This document shows positions 33,996 through 42,660 of a DNA stretch of 64,000 nucleotides, in pieces. Each line of letters starts with the position of its first letter. The first letter of the stretch is position 1. This stretch comes from Pelosinus fermentans DSM 17108. Lineage in GTDB: Bacteria; Bacillota; Negativicutes; DSM-13327. The stretch covers positions 1,244,001 to 1,308,000 of the forward strand of contig NZ_AKVN02000001.1 in assembly GCF_000271485.2 (NCBI RefSeq), in the 5' to 3' direction. The notes under the pieces are model-generated. The model saw only the letters and a list, made by a program, of their open reading frames with translations. It was not told the DNA's origin and did no database searches. Both the position numbers and the translations under genes were made by a program.

Positions 33996-34370
33996 ATGGA
34001 GAAATTACTACTGGTTGCCTTCTTGTTTTATGTCCTGCAAATGATTTTAACGTATTTTCAAGTAAAAGATTTTCGAAGTAATGTTGATGAACTAAGAAAG
34101 AAAGGCGTTATTGGCATCGGGTCTAAAAAAAGGAAGCTGTCTGCCGGGACAATTGTTATTCTTGTCAGCAATGAATTCGGAGACATTATAGAAGGCCGAA
34201 TGATGCAAGGGTTTAGTATCTTAGCCAGATTCAAGAATCTTAAAGATCTTAATGGATTCAATGTCGGGGAATTAAAAGAAAGAATGCAAAGAGAAAGTAG
34301 TAAAGATACAGCAACGCTGGATGCACTAAAGCAGATTGAAAATCAATTAGTAAAGCTTGAGGCTATGTAA
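33996..34370 (+). CDS. gutM: glucitol operon activator protein GutM/SrlM
   Basis: 124 residues, one N-terminal membrane helix (LLLVAFLFYVLQMILTYF) and the GutM core (GVIGIGSKKRKLSAGTIVIL, then GRMMQGFSILARFKNL). AGGAGG lies 6 bases before this ATG. GutM proteins accompany srlAEB genes and act with the operon regulator. Start of the gutM-srlA-srlE-srlB run. Confidence 0.85.
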   Translation: MEKLLLVAFLFYVLQMILTYFQVKDFRSNVDELRKKGVIGIGSKKRKLSAGTIVILVSNEFGDIIEGRMMQGFSILARFKNLKDLNGFNVGELKERMQRESSKDTATLDALKQIENQLVKLEAM

Positions 34371-34471
34371 TTGATTTGCCTATATGAAGCCATAGAAAGG
34401 AAGGGGGCGTTAGATTAATCGTTTAGATGGGGAAAATTGTACGAGGAAAAAGTAAAGGGAGGTAAAAATTC

Positions 34472-35008
34472 ATGCTGGTATTAGCTCACTTAGCTCAAAG
34501 TTTCATTGCACTATTTCAAAAAGGTGGAGAAGTCTTTGTAGGCTTAGTTACGGGGATTCTTCCGACACTGATTGTCCTGATTACAGCGGTAAATTCATTG
34601 ATTGGTTTAATTGGTGAAGAACGAGTCAATAAGATTGCCAAGGCTGCCACGAAAAATATTATTTTACGTTACACAATATTTCCCATTATGGCTGTATTTT
34701 TTCTAACGAATCCAATTTGCTACAGTTTTGGTAGGTTTTTGCCAGAAAAGTATAAACCTGCTTTCATGGATGCGTCCATATCTTTTGTACATCCGATTAC
34801 TGGTTTGTTCCCCCATGCTAATGCTGCTGAATTATTTGTATGGGTAGGTATTTCCAGCGGTATCACAGCTTTGGGTCTTCCATTAGGTGAGTTGGCAGTC
34901 CGCTATTTTATTACCGGTGTGATTGTAATCTTAATTAGAGGTATTTTAACGGAAAGAATGACCATTTATATGATGAATCGCAAAAATAATCAGTCATTAG
35001 GGGCATAA
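34472..35008 (+). CDS. srlA: PTS glucitol/sorbitol-type EIIC2 component
   Basis: 178 residues with four to five hydrophobic segments. SrlA blocks: [40 protein letters not shown] and [20 protein letters not shown]. Forms the membrane channel with the C domain of SrlE. Preceded by GGGAGG. Confidence 0.9.
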   Translation: MLVLAHLAQSFIALFQKGGEVFVGLVTGILPTLIVLITAVNSLIGLIGEERVNKIAKAATKNIILRYTIFPIMAVFFLTNPICYSFGRFLPEKYKPAFMDASISFVHPITGLFPHANAAELFVWVGISSGITALGLPLGELAVRYFITGVIVILIRGILTERMTIYMMNRKNNQSLGA

Positions 35009-35045
35009 GTGGACGAAGAGTAATGATATAGGAGGCGGGATTGTT

Positions 35046-36017
35046 ATGAGTAATGCTGTTCGAATTGAGAAAGGTCCAGGTGGCTTTGGTGGTCCTTTGA
35101 TTATAAGAACCACAGAAACAAGAAATAAAGTAGTATGTATTACCGGTGGTGATATACATCCTGTTGCAGTTAAACTTGCAGAGATGCTGGGCGCAGAGCT
35201 GGTAAACGGTTTCAAAACAGGGGTTCCTGATGATCAAATTGCTGTAGCTGTTGTCGATTGCGGCGGTACTGCGCGCTGCGGTGTGTATCCGAAGAAAAGA
35301 ATTTACACTGTGAATGTATTGCCTGTAGGAAAGTCCGGACCCCTGGCTCAATTTATTACAGAAGACATTTATGTATCTGGTGTCAAGGAATCAAGCCTAA
35401 CTTTATTTGAAGGGGAATATACTCCTCCTGAACCTTCAATCGCGCCAGCAGCTACGCAGCAAAGAGCGCAGGCAGCTCCGGCAGAAAAGGGAAATATCCT
35501 GGCTCGATTTGGTAAAGCTGTTGGTGGCGTAGTGGGGATTTTCTTTCAATCCGGGCGTCATACAATTAATACAGTTATGACCAGCATACTGCCCTTTATG
35601 GCTTTCGTAAGTATGATTATTGGTATCATTTTGCAGTCTGGTCTGGGAAATATTGTTGCAAATGTCGTTTCTCCTTACGCTGGGAGCCTTCCTGGATTAT
35701 TGATTATATCCGTAATATGTTCCCTGCCAGTGCTGTCGCCAATGTTAGGACCAGGTGCAGTTATTGCTCAGGTAGTGGGTGTTTTGATTGGTGTTGAAAT
35801 TGGTGCAGGTCATATTCCTCCGCAGTTTGCTCTTCCAGCCTTATTTGCGATCAATCCCCAGGTTGGCTGCGACTTCTTGCCAGTGGGCTTGAGCTTGGGT
35901 GAGGCAGAACCAGAAACCATTGAACTTGGCGTGCCTGTTATCCTCATGTCAAGATTGGTGACAGGTCCTTTATCAGTAGTGATTGCTTATTTCATGGGCG
36001 TAGGATTATTTAGCTAA
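35046..36017 (+). CDS. srlE: PTS glucitol/sorbitol-type EIIBC component
   Basis: 323 residues. N-terminal [20 protein letters not shown], then the phosphocysteine motif [17 protein letters not shown] (about 72-88) and [20 protein letters not shown]; an alanine/proline linker (about 125-150); C-terminal membrane domain ([59 protein letters not shown]). Full family length. Converts the imported polyol to its phosphate. Confidence 0.92.
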   Translation: MSNAVRIEKGPGGFGGPLIIRTTETRNKVVCITGGDIHPVAVKLAEMLGAELVNGFKTGVPDDQIAVAVVDCGGTARCGVYPKKRIYTVNVLPVGKSGPLAQFITEDIYVSGVKESSLTLFEGEYTPPEPSIAPAATQQRAQAAPAEKGNILARFGKAVGGVVGIFFQSGRHTINTVMTSILPFMAFVSMIIGIILQSGLGNIVANVVSPYAGSLPGLLIISVICSLPVLSPMLGPGAVIAQVVGVLIGVEIGAGHIPPQFALPALFAINPQVGCDFLPVGLSLGEAEPETIELGVPVILMSRLVTGPLSVVIAYFMGVGLFS

Positions 36018-36087
36018 ACGCAGAGAAATATAGCTTCTCTTATGGTTGTTTCCCGAGGATACACATTATGAAATGAGAGGGAAGTGA

Positions 36088-36453
36088 ATGATGAAATATG
36101 AAGTTGTAGTGACGAGCATAGGAGATATGGCTACCGAATTAATGGAATCTACTGGAGATCTTATTATTTTCGATACATGTCCTTTAGATGGTTTAGAAGA
36201 AATTTCGATTATGCATACAACGGGAGAAATTAAAAGACCAATTCAAGTTGGCGATAGAGTAACCTTTGGAAAAGCACAGTATACGATTACGGCTATCGGG
36301 GATGAGGCACTTAAAACGCTAGAGGAATTGGGACACTGCACATTTAAATTCACTGGCAGCAATACAGTCGAACTGCCAGGGCAGATTGAATTAAGGGGCG
36401 AAGGTCATCCAGAGATCTCTCTGAATGATATTATTCGAATCGAAGGCAATTAA
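36088..36453 (+). CDS. srlB: PTS glucitol/sorbitol-type EIIA component
   Basis: 121 residues; phospho-histidine H43 in EISIMHTTGE, with VGDRVTFGKAQYTITAIGD and the closing GQIELRGEGHPEI typical of SrlB. Followed by a terminator. The usual next gene srlD (sorbitol-6-phosphate dehydrogenase, an SDR protein) is not present anywhere in the window. Confidence 0.9.
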   Translation: MMKYEVVVTSIGDMATELMESTGDLIIFDTCPLDGLEEISIMHTTGEIKRPIQVGDRVTFGKAQYTITAIGDEALKTLEELGHCTFKFTGSNTVELPGQIELRGEGHPEISLNDIIRIEGN

Positions 36454-36463
36454 AAAGGTAAGA

Positions 36464-36508
36464 AAATTGCTATTTGTCTCCTTAAAGAACAAATAGCAAT
36501 TTTTTTAA
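36464..36508 (+). terminator. Rho-independent terminator
   Basis: AAATTGCTATTTGT (36464-36477) pairs perfectly with ACAAATAGCAATTT (36489-36502), followed by T5. Ends the gutM-srlAEB message. Confidence 0.9.
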
Positions 36509-36628
36509 CACGATGTGCTAGTCCGTAGCAAGATTCGTAAAATACGGTTTATAACCTTAAGAAATAAATAGGAATTAGAAAAATCAAAAAAAATAAGTCT
36601 TCTTTATAAAAATATGAAATAGGATGTG

Positions 36629-37999
36629 ATGGCAATGAAATTGACATTAGATACGATCGGCAGATTAGAAAGTAATGATTTTTTAAACGCCAAATTGGAA
36701 TGCCAATGTGGAAAACCACATAGTATCAATATTGATAAAGTGATTATTGGAAAGGACGCTCTTAATCAAGTGCCTGATGTAGTAAGAACGTTAGGTGCGA
36801 AAAAAGTGTTGCTTGTTGCAGATACAAATACTTACGAAGTAGCTGGCAAGAAAGTAGCTTCATTGCTGGCAGAACATCATTTGGCTTATAAGTCGTATGT
36901 GTATAAAGTGACTCGAGATTTAGTGCCAGATGAAGAGGCTGTTGGAAAATTGCTGCTGCAAGTCGAAAAAAATACAGATCTTATTGTTACGGTGGGAGCG
37001 GGAACGTTGAATGATATTGTAAAATTCATCAGCCGCAGAACCAATATCCCATCTATCGTGGTAGCGACTGCACCTTCTATGGATGGATATGCTTCTGACA
37101 GCTCCGCGTTAATTATTGATAATCTAAAAACGAGCGTGGAATCTTCCTATCCTAAAGTTATTATTGGTGATACTGAGATTTTAAAGAAAGCACCCATGCG
37201 GATGATCTTAGCAGGTCTTGGGGATATGATCGGAAAATATTCTGCACTAAGCGATTGGCAGGTAAGCCGCATCGTAAATAAAGAGTATTATTGTGATGTC
37301 ACTTCTAGAATTTCAAGGGATGCTATTCAAAAATGTGTTGATAATATTGATGGTGTTAAGAATCGAGAGGATATTGCAATTGAAAATGTTATGGATGGTT
37401 TAGTTCGCACGGGAATTGCGATGAGTTTTGTAGGAAATTCTCGTCCGGCATCGGGGGCGGAACATCATATTTCTCACTTTTGGGAAATGAAGTTCTTATT
37501 TGAAGGTAAAGAAGCTTTGCTGCATGGTACGAAGGTAGGCTTAACTAGTATTATTGTAGCCAGATTGTATGAAATGTTAATAGAAAAGCAAGTCGATTTT
37601 GAAGAAGCTGTGGCCAAGGCTCGTATTTTTGATGAAAAAGCGTGGAGAAAATCGATAAGTGAACTTTATGGAAAGGCTGCACCTGGCATTTTGTCTATGA
37701 GCGAAAAGGATGGCAGAAATTCCATAGAAGCTAGAATTTCTAGAATTGAAGTAATTAAGGAAAATTTCCCGCAGATTATTGAAATTGCCAAGGCGGCAGA
37801 AAGAGCAAACCGAGTTGAAAGCTTAATGAAGAGTGCTGGAGCACCCATTAAGCCGGAGGAAGTTGGTGTTGACCAAAGAACGGTGCTGGACAGCGTTTTG
37901 GTAGCAAAAGAAGTACGTCCTCGTTATACCATTCTTAACTTATTATCGGACTTGGGACTATTAGAAGAGTTCACCAGCGATATTAAAAAATATATCTGA
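36629..37999 (+). CDS. sn-glycerol-1-phosphate dehydrogenase-like protein (AraM/EgsA family)
   Basis: 456 residues. Iron-containing-dehydrogenase fold: NAD motif VTVGAGTLNDIVKF (about 122-135), APSMDGYASDSSAL (about 148-161), metal ligands in GLGDMIGKYSALSDW, AEHHISHFWE and LLHGTKVGLTS. Start uncertain: GTG 36626, ATG 36629 and ATG 36635 are all in frame behind AGGA at 36621. Related enzymes interconvert dihydroxyacetone phosphate and glycerol-1-phosphate; in this context it may oxidise a longer polyol phosphate at C2. Followed by an AraL-like phosphatase, the pair seen in Bacillus ara operons. Confidence 0.85.
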   Translation: MAMKLTLDTIGRLESNDFLNAKLECQCGKPHSINIDKVIIGKDALNQVPDVVRTLGAKKVLLVADTNTYEVAGKKVASLLAEHHLAYKSYVYKVTRDLVPDEEAVGKLLLQVEKNTDLIVTVGAGTLNDIVKFISRRTNIPSIVVATAPSMDGYASDSSALIIDNLKTSVESSYPKVIIGDTEILKKAPMRMILAGLGDMIGKYSALSDWQVSRIVNKEYYCDVTSRISRDAIQKCVDNIDGVKNREDIAIENVMDGLVRTGIAMSFVGNSRPASGAEHHISHFWEMKFLFEGKEALLHGTKVGLTSIIVARLYEMLIEKQVDFEEAVAKARIFDEKAWRKSISELYGKAAPGILSMSEKDGRNSIEARISRIEVIKENFPQIIEIAKAAERANRVESLMKSAGAPIKPEEVGVDQRTVLDSVLVAKEVRPRYTILNLLSDLGLLEEFTSDIKKYI

Positions 38000-38018
38000 A
38001 TAGGAAGGAGTCATGTTT

Positions 38019-38846
38019 ATGGAGCCAGTAATAAATACGACACAGCAGCAAGAGATATTAAGAAAAATCAAATGTTTCGTTATGGATTTAGATGGTACTG
38101 TATATTTGGGGAAACGAATTTTAGACGGCGCTATAGACTTTTTGCACACGCTGGAAAAGAATAAAATTAAATTTAAATTTTTTACGAACAACTCTTCCAA
38201 GAATACCAAAGTATATGTGGACCGTATTCGTAATATGGGGTACCACGTAGAAGAAGATATGATGCTTATTTCCAATCATGTTATTATCAATTATCTGAAA
38301 AAACATGCGGCAGATCAAACTGTCTTTGTGCTGGGCAATGAATATCTGCAAAATGATTTTAAGGAAGCTGGGATCGTTTTAGTAGATGAGAATCCGGATA
38401 TTGTGGTGGTCGGCTTTGATACTTCTCTGGCGTATGATAATCTAACGAAAGCATGTACCTTTATTCGAAATGGGGCGAGGTTCTTAGCTGTTAATCCTGA
38501 TTTTAATTGTCCGATAGAAGGCGGATATATTCCAGACTGCGGAGCAATATGCGCATTGATTACGGCATCTACTGGTGTCAAACCTGAGTATTTTGGTAAG
38601 CCTACAGCTCATACGCTGCAGTATATATTAGAGAATACTGGCTGCAAAGAAGAGGAGATTGCGATTGTTGGAGATCGACTATATACAGATATTGCTCTTG
38701 GAAAAGGAAATAATGTGACAACGATTCTAGTACTGTCTGGTGAAAGTCAATTAGTGGACATTCCAGGGAGTGAGGTAAAGCCTACTCTTGTATTCCCTTC
38801 ATTAAAGCAAGTGAAGGAAGCATTAGAAGAAACTGCTAACGTATAA
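38019..38846 (+). CDS. HAD-IIA phosphatase, NagD/AraL-like
   Basis: 275 residues. Motif I CFVMDLDGTVYLGKRIL, motif II FFTNNSSKN, cap domain of the NagD type, motif IV IVGDRLYTDIALGKGNN. AAGGAG ends 8 bases before this ATG; the ATG at 38013 is too close. Probably cotranscribed with the AraM-like gene 19 bases upstream. Broad-specificity sugar-phosphate phosphatase, perhaps detoxifying accumulated polyol phosphates. Confidence 0.88.
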   Translation: MEPVINTTQQQEILRKIKCFVMDLDGTVYLGKRILDGAIDFLHTLEKNKIKFKFFTNNSSKNTKVYVDRIRNMGYHVEEDMMLISNHVIINYLKKHAADQTVFVLGNEYLQNDFKEAGIVLVDENPDIVVVGFDTSLAYDNLTKACTFIRNGARFLAVNPDFNCPIEGGYIPDCGAICALITASTGVKPEYFGKPTAHTLQYILENTGCKEEEIAIVGDRLYTDIALGKGNNVTTILVLSGESQLVDIPGSEVKPTLVFPSLKQVKEALEETANV

Positions 38847-38889
38847 AATATGAATATACGTTTCTTTACGGAGCGTTGAAATACAGAGT

Positions 38890-38942
38890 ACGCAAAGAAC
38901 ACAAAGATAAGTTGAAAATAGACTCCTTTGTGTCCTTTGCGT
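38890..38942. repeat. dispersed intergenic repeat, inverted pair (copies 3 and 4)
   Basis: ACGCAAAGAACACAAAG (38890-38906) is the inverse of CTTTGTGTCCTTTGCGT (38926-38942) with one mismatch; the right arm matches the copy at 7977. Here two copies face each other and could form a hairpin between the two HAD phosphatase genes. Confidence 0.6.
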
Positions 38943-39058
38943 CTTTGCTATTGTTGTTTTATGAATGTTCATGTGTTAATAATCCATAATATTTAATGTA
39001 TCAGGAAATTTGTCTCTATTGAAAACCATGGCAGAATTCAGGGGAAAGGTGATTATCA

Positions 39059-39739
39059 ATGAGCAGATATAAAGGGATTATCTTTGATTTGGACGGCACT
39101 TTACTGGATACTCTGAGTGATATTGCCAATAGTGTGAACGAAGTTCTTGCCAGCTATGGGTATCCGGCGCATTCAAAAGAAGAATATCGAATCAAAATTG
39201 GTAAGGGTTTTCGCAACCTGCTTGAACAAAGTATGCCAGAGGATACAGAACCGGCAGTCATTGAGGAAGGGGTAGAAAAATTTATCAAAGCGTATCATGA
39301 AAACTACAAGAAGGAAACAAAGCCATATGGCGGAATTGTTTCTTTGCTGAAAGCGCTCAATAATAAGGGGATGCCAATAGCCGTAAATTCTAACAAGCGT
39401 AATGATTATACCAATAATCTACTGCGGTATCTGTTTCCTGGTATTGTTTTCAGCGCTATTTATGGCGAGCGTCCCGGTTTTGCTAAAAAACCCGATCCGC
39501 AAGCTGCCTTAGAAATTGCCAAGCAAATGCAGCTTGATCCCAAAGAAGTATTATATGTCGGTGATTCTAAGACAGATATGATTACGGCGCAAAATGCCGG
39601 TATGGATAGTATCGGCGTGTTGTGGGGGTTTCGCGATGAGAGAGAGTTAAGAAATCATAATGCCACTTATGTCGTAAAACGACCGCAGGGTATTTATAAT
39701 ATTGCATTTTGGGGATCGGCCGCGAATTCTATGGAATAG
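39059..39739 (+). CDS. HAD-IA phosphatase, phosphoglycolate phosphatase-like
   Basis: 226 residues. Motif I GIIFDLDGTLLDTLSDI, helical cap, motif II AVNSNKRND, motif III/IV KKPDPQAALEIAKQM and VLYVGDSKTDMITAQNAGMD. GGGGAAAGGTG precedes the start. Gph-like; could hydrolyse 2-phosphoglycolate or sugar phosphates. Separate from the previous HAD gene by 212 bases with repeats, so probably its own unit. Confidence 0.85.
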   Translation: MSRYKGIIFDLDGTLLDTLSDIANSVNEVLASYGYPAHSKEEYRIKIGKGFRNLLEQSMPEDTEPAVIEEGVEKFIKAYHENYKKETKPYGGIVSLLKALNNKGMPIAVNSNKRNDYTNNLLRYLFPGIVFSAIYGERPGFAKKPDPQAALEIAKQMQLDPKEVLYVGDSKTDMITAQNAGMDSIGVLWGFRDERELRNHNATYVVKRPQGIYNIAFWGSAANSME

Positions 39740-39795
39740 GAACTTCCTCATGGTACAAAGTAAGTAACTTGATGATAGAACTTTTTAATATCCCT

Positions 39796-39845
39796 AGAAA
39801 GATAGGAGGTATACACGCTAATGCATGTATACCTCCTATCTTTCT
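39796..39845. terminator. 20-bp perfect hairpin between convergent genes
   Basis: AGAAAGATAGGAGGTATACA (39796-39815) pairs with TGTATACCTCCTATCTTTCT (39826-39845). No T run on either side. The arms contain AGGAGGT and ACCTCCT, the Shine-Dalgarno and anti-Shine-Dalgarno cores. Most simply a shared transcription end or mRNA 3' hairpin. Confidence 0.55.
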
Positions 39846-39868
39846 GGAGAAATCAGTTAGATGTTTTG

Positions 39869-40540
39869 TTAATCACTCATAATTTTTTGACCATAAGTTT
39901 TTTGCCAGTCTTCCGTGAACGTATTAACACTCCAATCTGTCAGCGGGTGGGAGAATAATTTGCTAAATACATCTTCATTGACCGTTACTGCCTGGGCTCC
40001 AGCTAAGCAGATTTTTTGAATTTGCTCCGTATTTTTAAAGCTTGCTGCCAGAACTTGGGTCTGGAAATGATACGTTTGAAAGATGGTAACAATATCGGCT
40101 ACTACGTTTACTCCGTTGCCAGAAATGTTATCAATTCGATTTACATAAGGAGCAACATAACTGGCTCCTGCTTTAGCCGCCATTAATGCCTGCTGGGGGG
40201 TGAACACTGCTGTAGCGGTGACTTTAATGTTTCGTTCCGTAAGGTATTTTATTGCTTTGTAGCCTTCAGGAATAACGGGAATTTTTACATAAATATTTCC
40301 TTGAAAAGTATTATGTAAGAACTCTGCCTCTTCGATAATTTTTTCGGCATCTTGATTGACCACTTGTGCATGCAATGTTTTTTCATCACTTAAAATACAA
40401 CGAATTTCTTGTAAAACATCTACATAGTCTATCTTTTGTTTCGCTAAAATACTGGGGTTAGTTGTAACACCGTCAATGACATAGGTGTCATTGGTCTTTC
40501 TTATAAAATCAATATCGGCAGTATCCAGTAAGATTTTCAT
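39869..40540 (-). CDS. transaldolase / fructose-6-phosphate aldolase (Fsa/TalC type)
   Basis: 223 residues, the short class I aldolase form. DGVTTNPSILAKQKIDY (about 22-38), Schiff-base lysine in IYVKIPVIPEGYKAIKYL (about 85-102), TATAVFTPQQALMAAKAGASYVAPYVNRI. AGGAGG precedes the start codon. Second gene of a leftward rpiB-tal operon. Transfers dihydroxyacetone units between sugar phosphates. Paralogue at 43818. Confidence 0.9.
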   Translation of the reverse strand: MKILLDTADIDFIRKTNDTYVIDGVTTNPSILAKQKIDYVDVLQEIRCILSDEKTLHAQVVNQDAEKIIEEAEFLHNTFQGNIYVKIPVIPEGYKAIKYLTERNIKVTATAVFTPQQALMAAKAGASYVAPYVNRIDNISGNGVNVVADIVTIFQTYHFQTQVLAASFKNTEQIQKICLAGAQAVTVNEDVFSKLFSHPLTDWSVNTFTEDWQKTYGQKIMSD

Positions 40541-40572
40541 TAGCTATACCTCCTGAAATATAATATAAAATA

Positions 40573-40603
40573 CTAACGAGGAGCTTTTGATGCTCCTCGC
40601 TAG
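40573..40603 (-). other. hairpin between rpiB and transaldolase genes
   Basis: CTAACGAGGAGC (40573-40584) and GCTCCTCGCTAG (40592-40603) pair with one mismatch and a 7-base loop. No T run follows; likely an intercistronic processing or stability element. Confidence 0.4.
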
Positions 40604-40626
40604 AAACGTTATAACACTAAAAAATA

Positions 40627-41079
40627 CTAGCCTCTATATTTCTTGTCAATATCAGCTACCAAATTAATTTTGGGCGTTGAAGATCCAGGCGTGAATTCAG
40701 AAGCAAGCCAGGTTTTGGCGATCACTTTAGCTAATTCGGGACCGATGACCCTGGCGCCCATTGTAATGATTTGAGCATTGTTGCTCTTAATGGATCTTTC
40801 AGCAGAAAAAGTATCATGACATAAGGCTGCAAAAATACCAGGGACTTTATTAGCAGTAATGCACATACCGATACCGGTTCCACATAGCAGCATGCCTCTA
40901 GCAGATTCACCCTTTTTAACGCTCTCAGCAACTGTTTCAGCAATATTAGGATAAAAGGTTGCATCATCGGCAGAAGGAATTCCGAAATCTCTTACTTCAT
41001 GTCCTAGCTCTTCCATATATTTTTTAAGGATATTTTTTAATTCAAAAGCGGCGTTATCACAGCCAATTGCAATTTTCAT
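40627..41079 (-). CDS. rpiB: ribose-5-phosphate isomerase B family
   Basis: 150 residues. IAIGCDNAAFELKNILKKYM at the start and the active-site region LLCGTGIGMCITANKVPGIF (about 66-85) with the catalytic cysteine. RpiB isomerises ribose-5-phosphate and ribulose-5-phosphate, and paralogues isomerise allose, galactose or erythrulose phosphates. With transaldolase and split transketolase nearby it belongs to the pentose/tetrose phosphate part of this region. Confidence 0.92.
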   Translation of the reverse strand: MKIAIGCDNAAFELKNILKKYMEELGHEVRDFGIPSADDATFYPNIAETVAESVKKGESARGMLLCGTGIGMCITANKVPGIFAALCHDTFSAERSIKSNNAQIITMGARVIGPELAKVIAKTWLASEFTPGSSTPKINLVADIDKKYRG

Positions 41080-41173
41080 TTGTTTTTCACCTCATAAATT
41101 ATTTCTTATTATTCAAACTGTTGTTAAGAAAGCTGCCTCCTTTCATTAAAATTCTTGACTTTATTTATGAAAG

Positions 41174-41185
41174 TGATCTAAATCA
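41174..41185. promoter_or_regulatory. CRP/FNR-like dyad in the rpiB upstream gap
   Basis: TGAT-CTAA-ATCA, flanked by a wider pair AAAGTGAT (41170-41177) and ATCACTTT (41195-41202). Candidate CRP/FNR-type or other operator about 95 bases before the rpiB start. The gap 41080-41552 otherwise holds A-rich DNA, a TATAAT at 41470-41475 with no good -35 for the next gene, and no supported gene. Confidence 0.35.
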
Positions 41186-41552
41186 TTAGCGTATATCACT
41201 TTGTTTTTTCCTTTTGGAAAAGGTATTCAGTTCTTTTTGAAAAGAGGAAGGTATTTAGCGGAATATTTTACTCTAATGGATTATAATATTTTCTTTTTCT
41301 TTCTATTACTTATTATTTGTTTGCTTTTGAGTTCATTATATGAAAAAAAGAAACAATCGTCAATAGGTATTGATTATATTTTATATTGAAAAATAAGATA
41401 CTTTTTATTAAACATAGTAAAAATGAGTAAAAAATAGAAAAAAAGAAACAAAAAGAAAATTAAAAGTGGTATAATTAAAGCAAATATAGAATCGTTACAA
41501 TGAAAAAATGCAATGAGCTGAAAGTGGTGAAAACAAAAATAAAGGATGGGAG

Positions 41553-42602
41553 ATGTCTAGTATGATGAAAGCAGCAGTATTTTATGGTCCACAAAATGTA
41601 AAATTTGAGAATCGAGAAGTACCTAATATCAACAAAGGCGATATTCTTATCCGAGTAAAATATTGTGCAATTTGTGGTACTGATGTAAGGATTTATAACT
41701 TTGGTCAGGCAAATGTAACTCCTCCAAGGATTACAGGTCACGAGCTGACGGGGATCATAGAAAATATCGGGAGTGAAGTGGAAGATTATCAAGTTGGGGA
41801 TAAGGTGCTAGTAGTTCCTCAAATGACTTGCGGCAAATGTCATTACTGTTTGCAAGGCAAAAGCAATCTTTGTGAAGAAGTGTTATTGTTTGGCTATTCT
41901 CTGGATGGTGGCTTTGCTGAATATATAAAAATACCTGCACAAGCTGTAAATCGAGGAAATGTGATAAAGTTGGATGATACTGCAGATCTGGTGGATGCTA
42001 CTCTTACAGAACCTTTATCTTGTGTTATTAATGGTCAAGAACATTTGCAGATTGGCATTGGTGATGAAGTTTTGGTCATTGGGGCGGGAGCAATTGGTGC
42101 TATGCATGTAGCCTTGGCTAAAGCAAAAGGGGCCGCAAAAATTATTCTTGCAGATGTAGCACTGGATCGGCTGGAACTTGCGGGAAAATGTGGAGCTGAT
42201 TATCTTATTAATTCAAAAAGTGTAGATCTTATGCAAGAAGTAATGTCTCTTACCAATGGTAAAGGGGTCGATGTGGCAATTACTGCTTGCTCAGTGCCTA
42301 TTGCCCAGTCACAAGGGCTGCAACTTCTTAAAAAAGGCGGAAGACTTAGCTTATTTGCAGGTTTGCCTAAAGATCATGCTATAAATCCTTTAGATATGAA
42401 TCTTGTCCATTATAGAGAAATATCTGTTTATGGAGCCTATGCTTCAACCATACCTCAGCATATGACGGCCTATCAGTTATTGGCTAAGAAAATTGTGGAT
42501 GGGAAGAAAATCATTACGAATGTCTTGCCAATGGAACAGTTGGTTGAGGGATTCGGTATGGTGAAAAAGGGCGAAGGGTTAAAAATTGTCGTAAAATTAT
42601 AA
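41553..42602 (+). CDS. zinc-dependent MDR polyol dehydrogenase
   Basis: 349 residues. Catalytic zinc motif CAICGTDVRIY (about 37-47) and GHELTG (about 65), structural zinc CGKCHYCLQGKSNLC (about 94-108), Rossmann VLVIGAGAIGAMHVALAKAKG (about 171-191). Similar to L-iditol, ribitol or arabitol-phosphate dehydrogenases. Three nearby ATGs (41553, 41562, 41565); GGATGGGAG fits the first. Upstream A-rich tract and DeoR gene suggest sugar-phosphate control. Candidate for oxidising a PTS-imported polyol phosphate. Confidence 0.88.
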   Translation: MSSMMKAAVFYGPQNVKFENREVPNINKGDILIRVKYCAICGTDVRIYNFGQANVTPPRITGHELTGIIENIGSEVEDYQVGDKVLVVPQMTCGKCHYCLQGKSNLCEEVLLFGYSLDGGFAEYIKIPAQAVNRGNVIKLDDTADLVDATLTEPLSCVINGQEHLQIGIGDEVLVIGAGAIGAMHVALAKAKGAAKIILADVALDRLELAGKCGADYLINSKSVDLMQEVMSLTNGKGVDVAITACSVPIAQSQGLQLLKKGGRLSLFAGLPKDHAINPLDMNLVHYREISVYGAYASTIPQHMTAYQLLAKKIVDGKKIITNVLPMEQLVEGFGMVKKGEGLKIVVKL

Positions 42603-42603
42603 A

Positions 42604-42644
42604 AAAATCACTGTTTGCTCGATGAAGAGCAAACAGTGATTTTT
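42604..42644. terminator. bidirectional terminator
   Basis: AAAATCACTGTTTGCTC (42604-42620) pairs with GAGCAAACAGTGATTTT (42627-42643), A-run on the left, T-run on the right. Serves the converging dehydrogenase and DeoR genes. Confidence 0.92.
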
Positions 42645-42660
42645 TTATTCATTGACCTTA

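Noticed and set aside
41201-41389. 62-codon Phe/Leu-rich frame
   Set aside because: TTG start without a ribosome binding site in a very AT-rich promoter gap; composition explained by T tracts.
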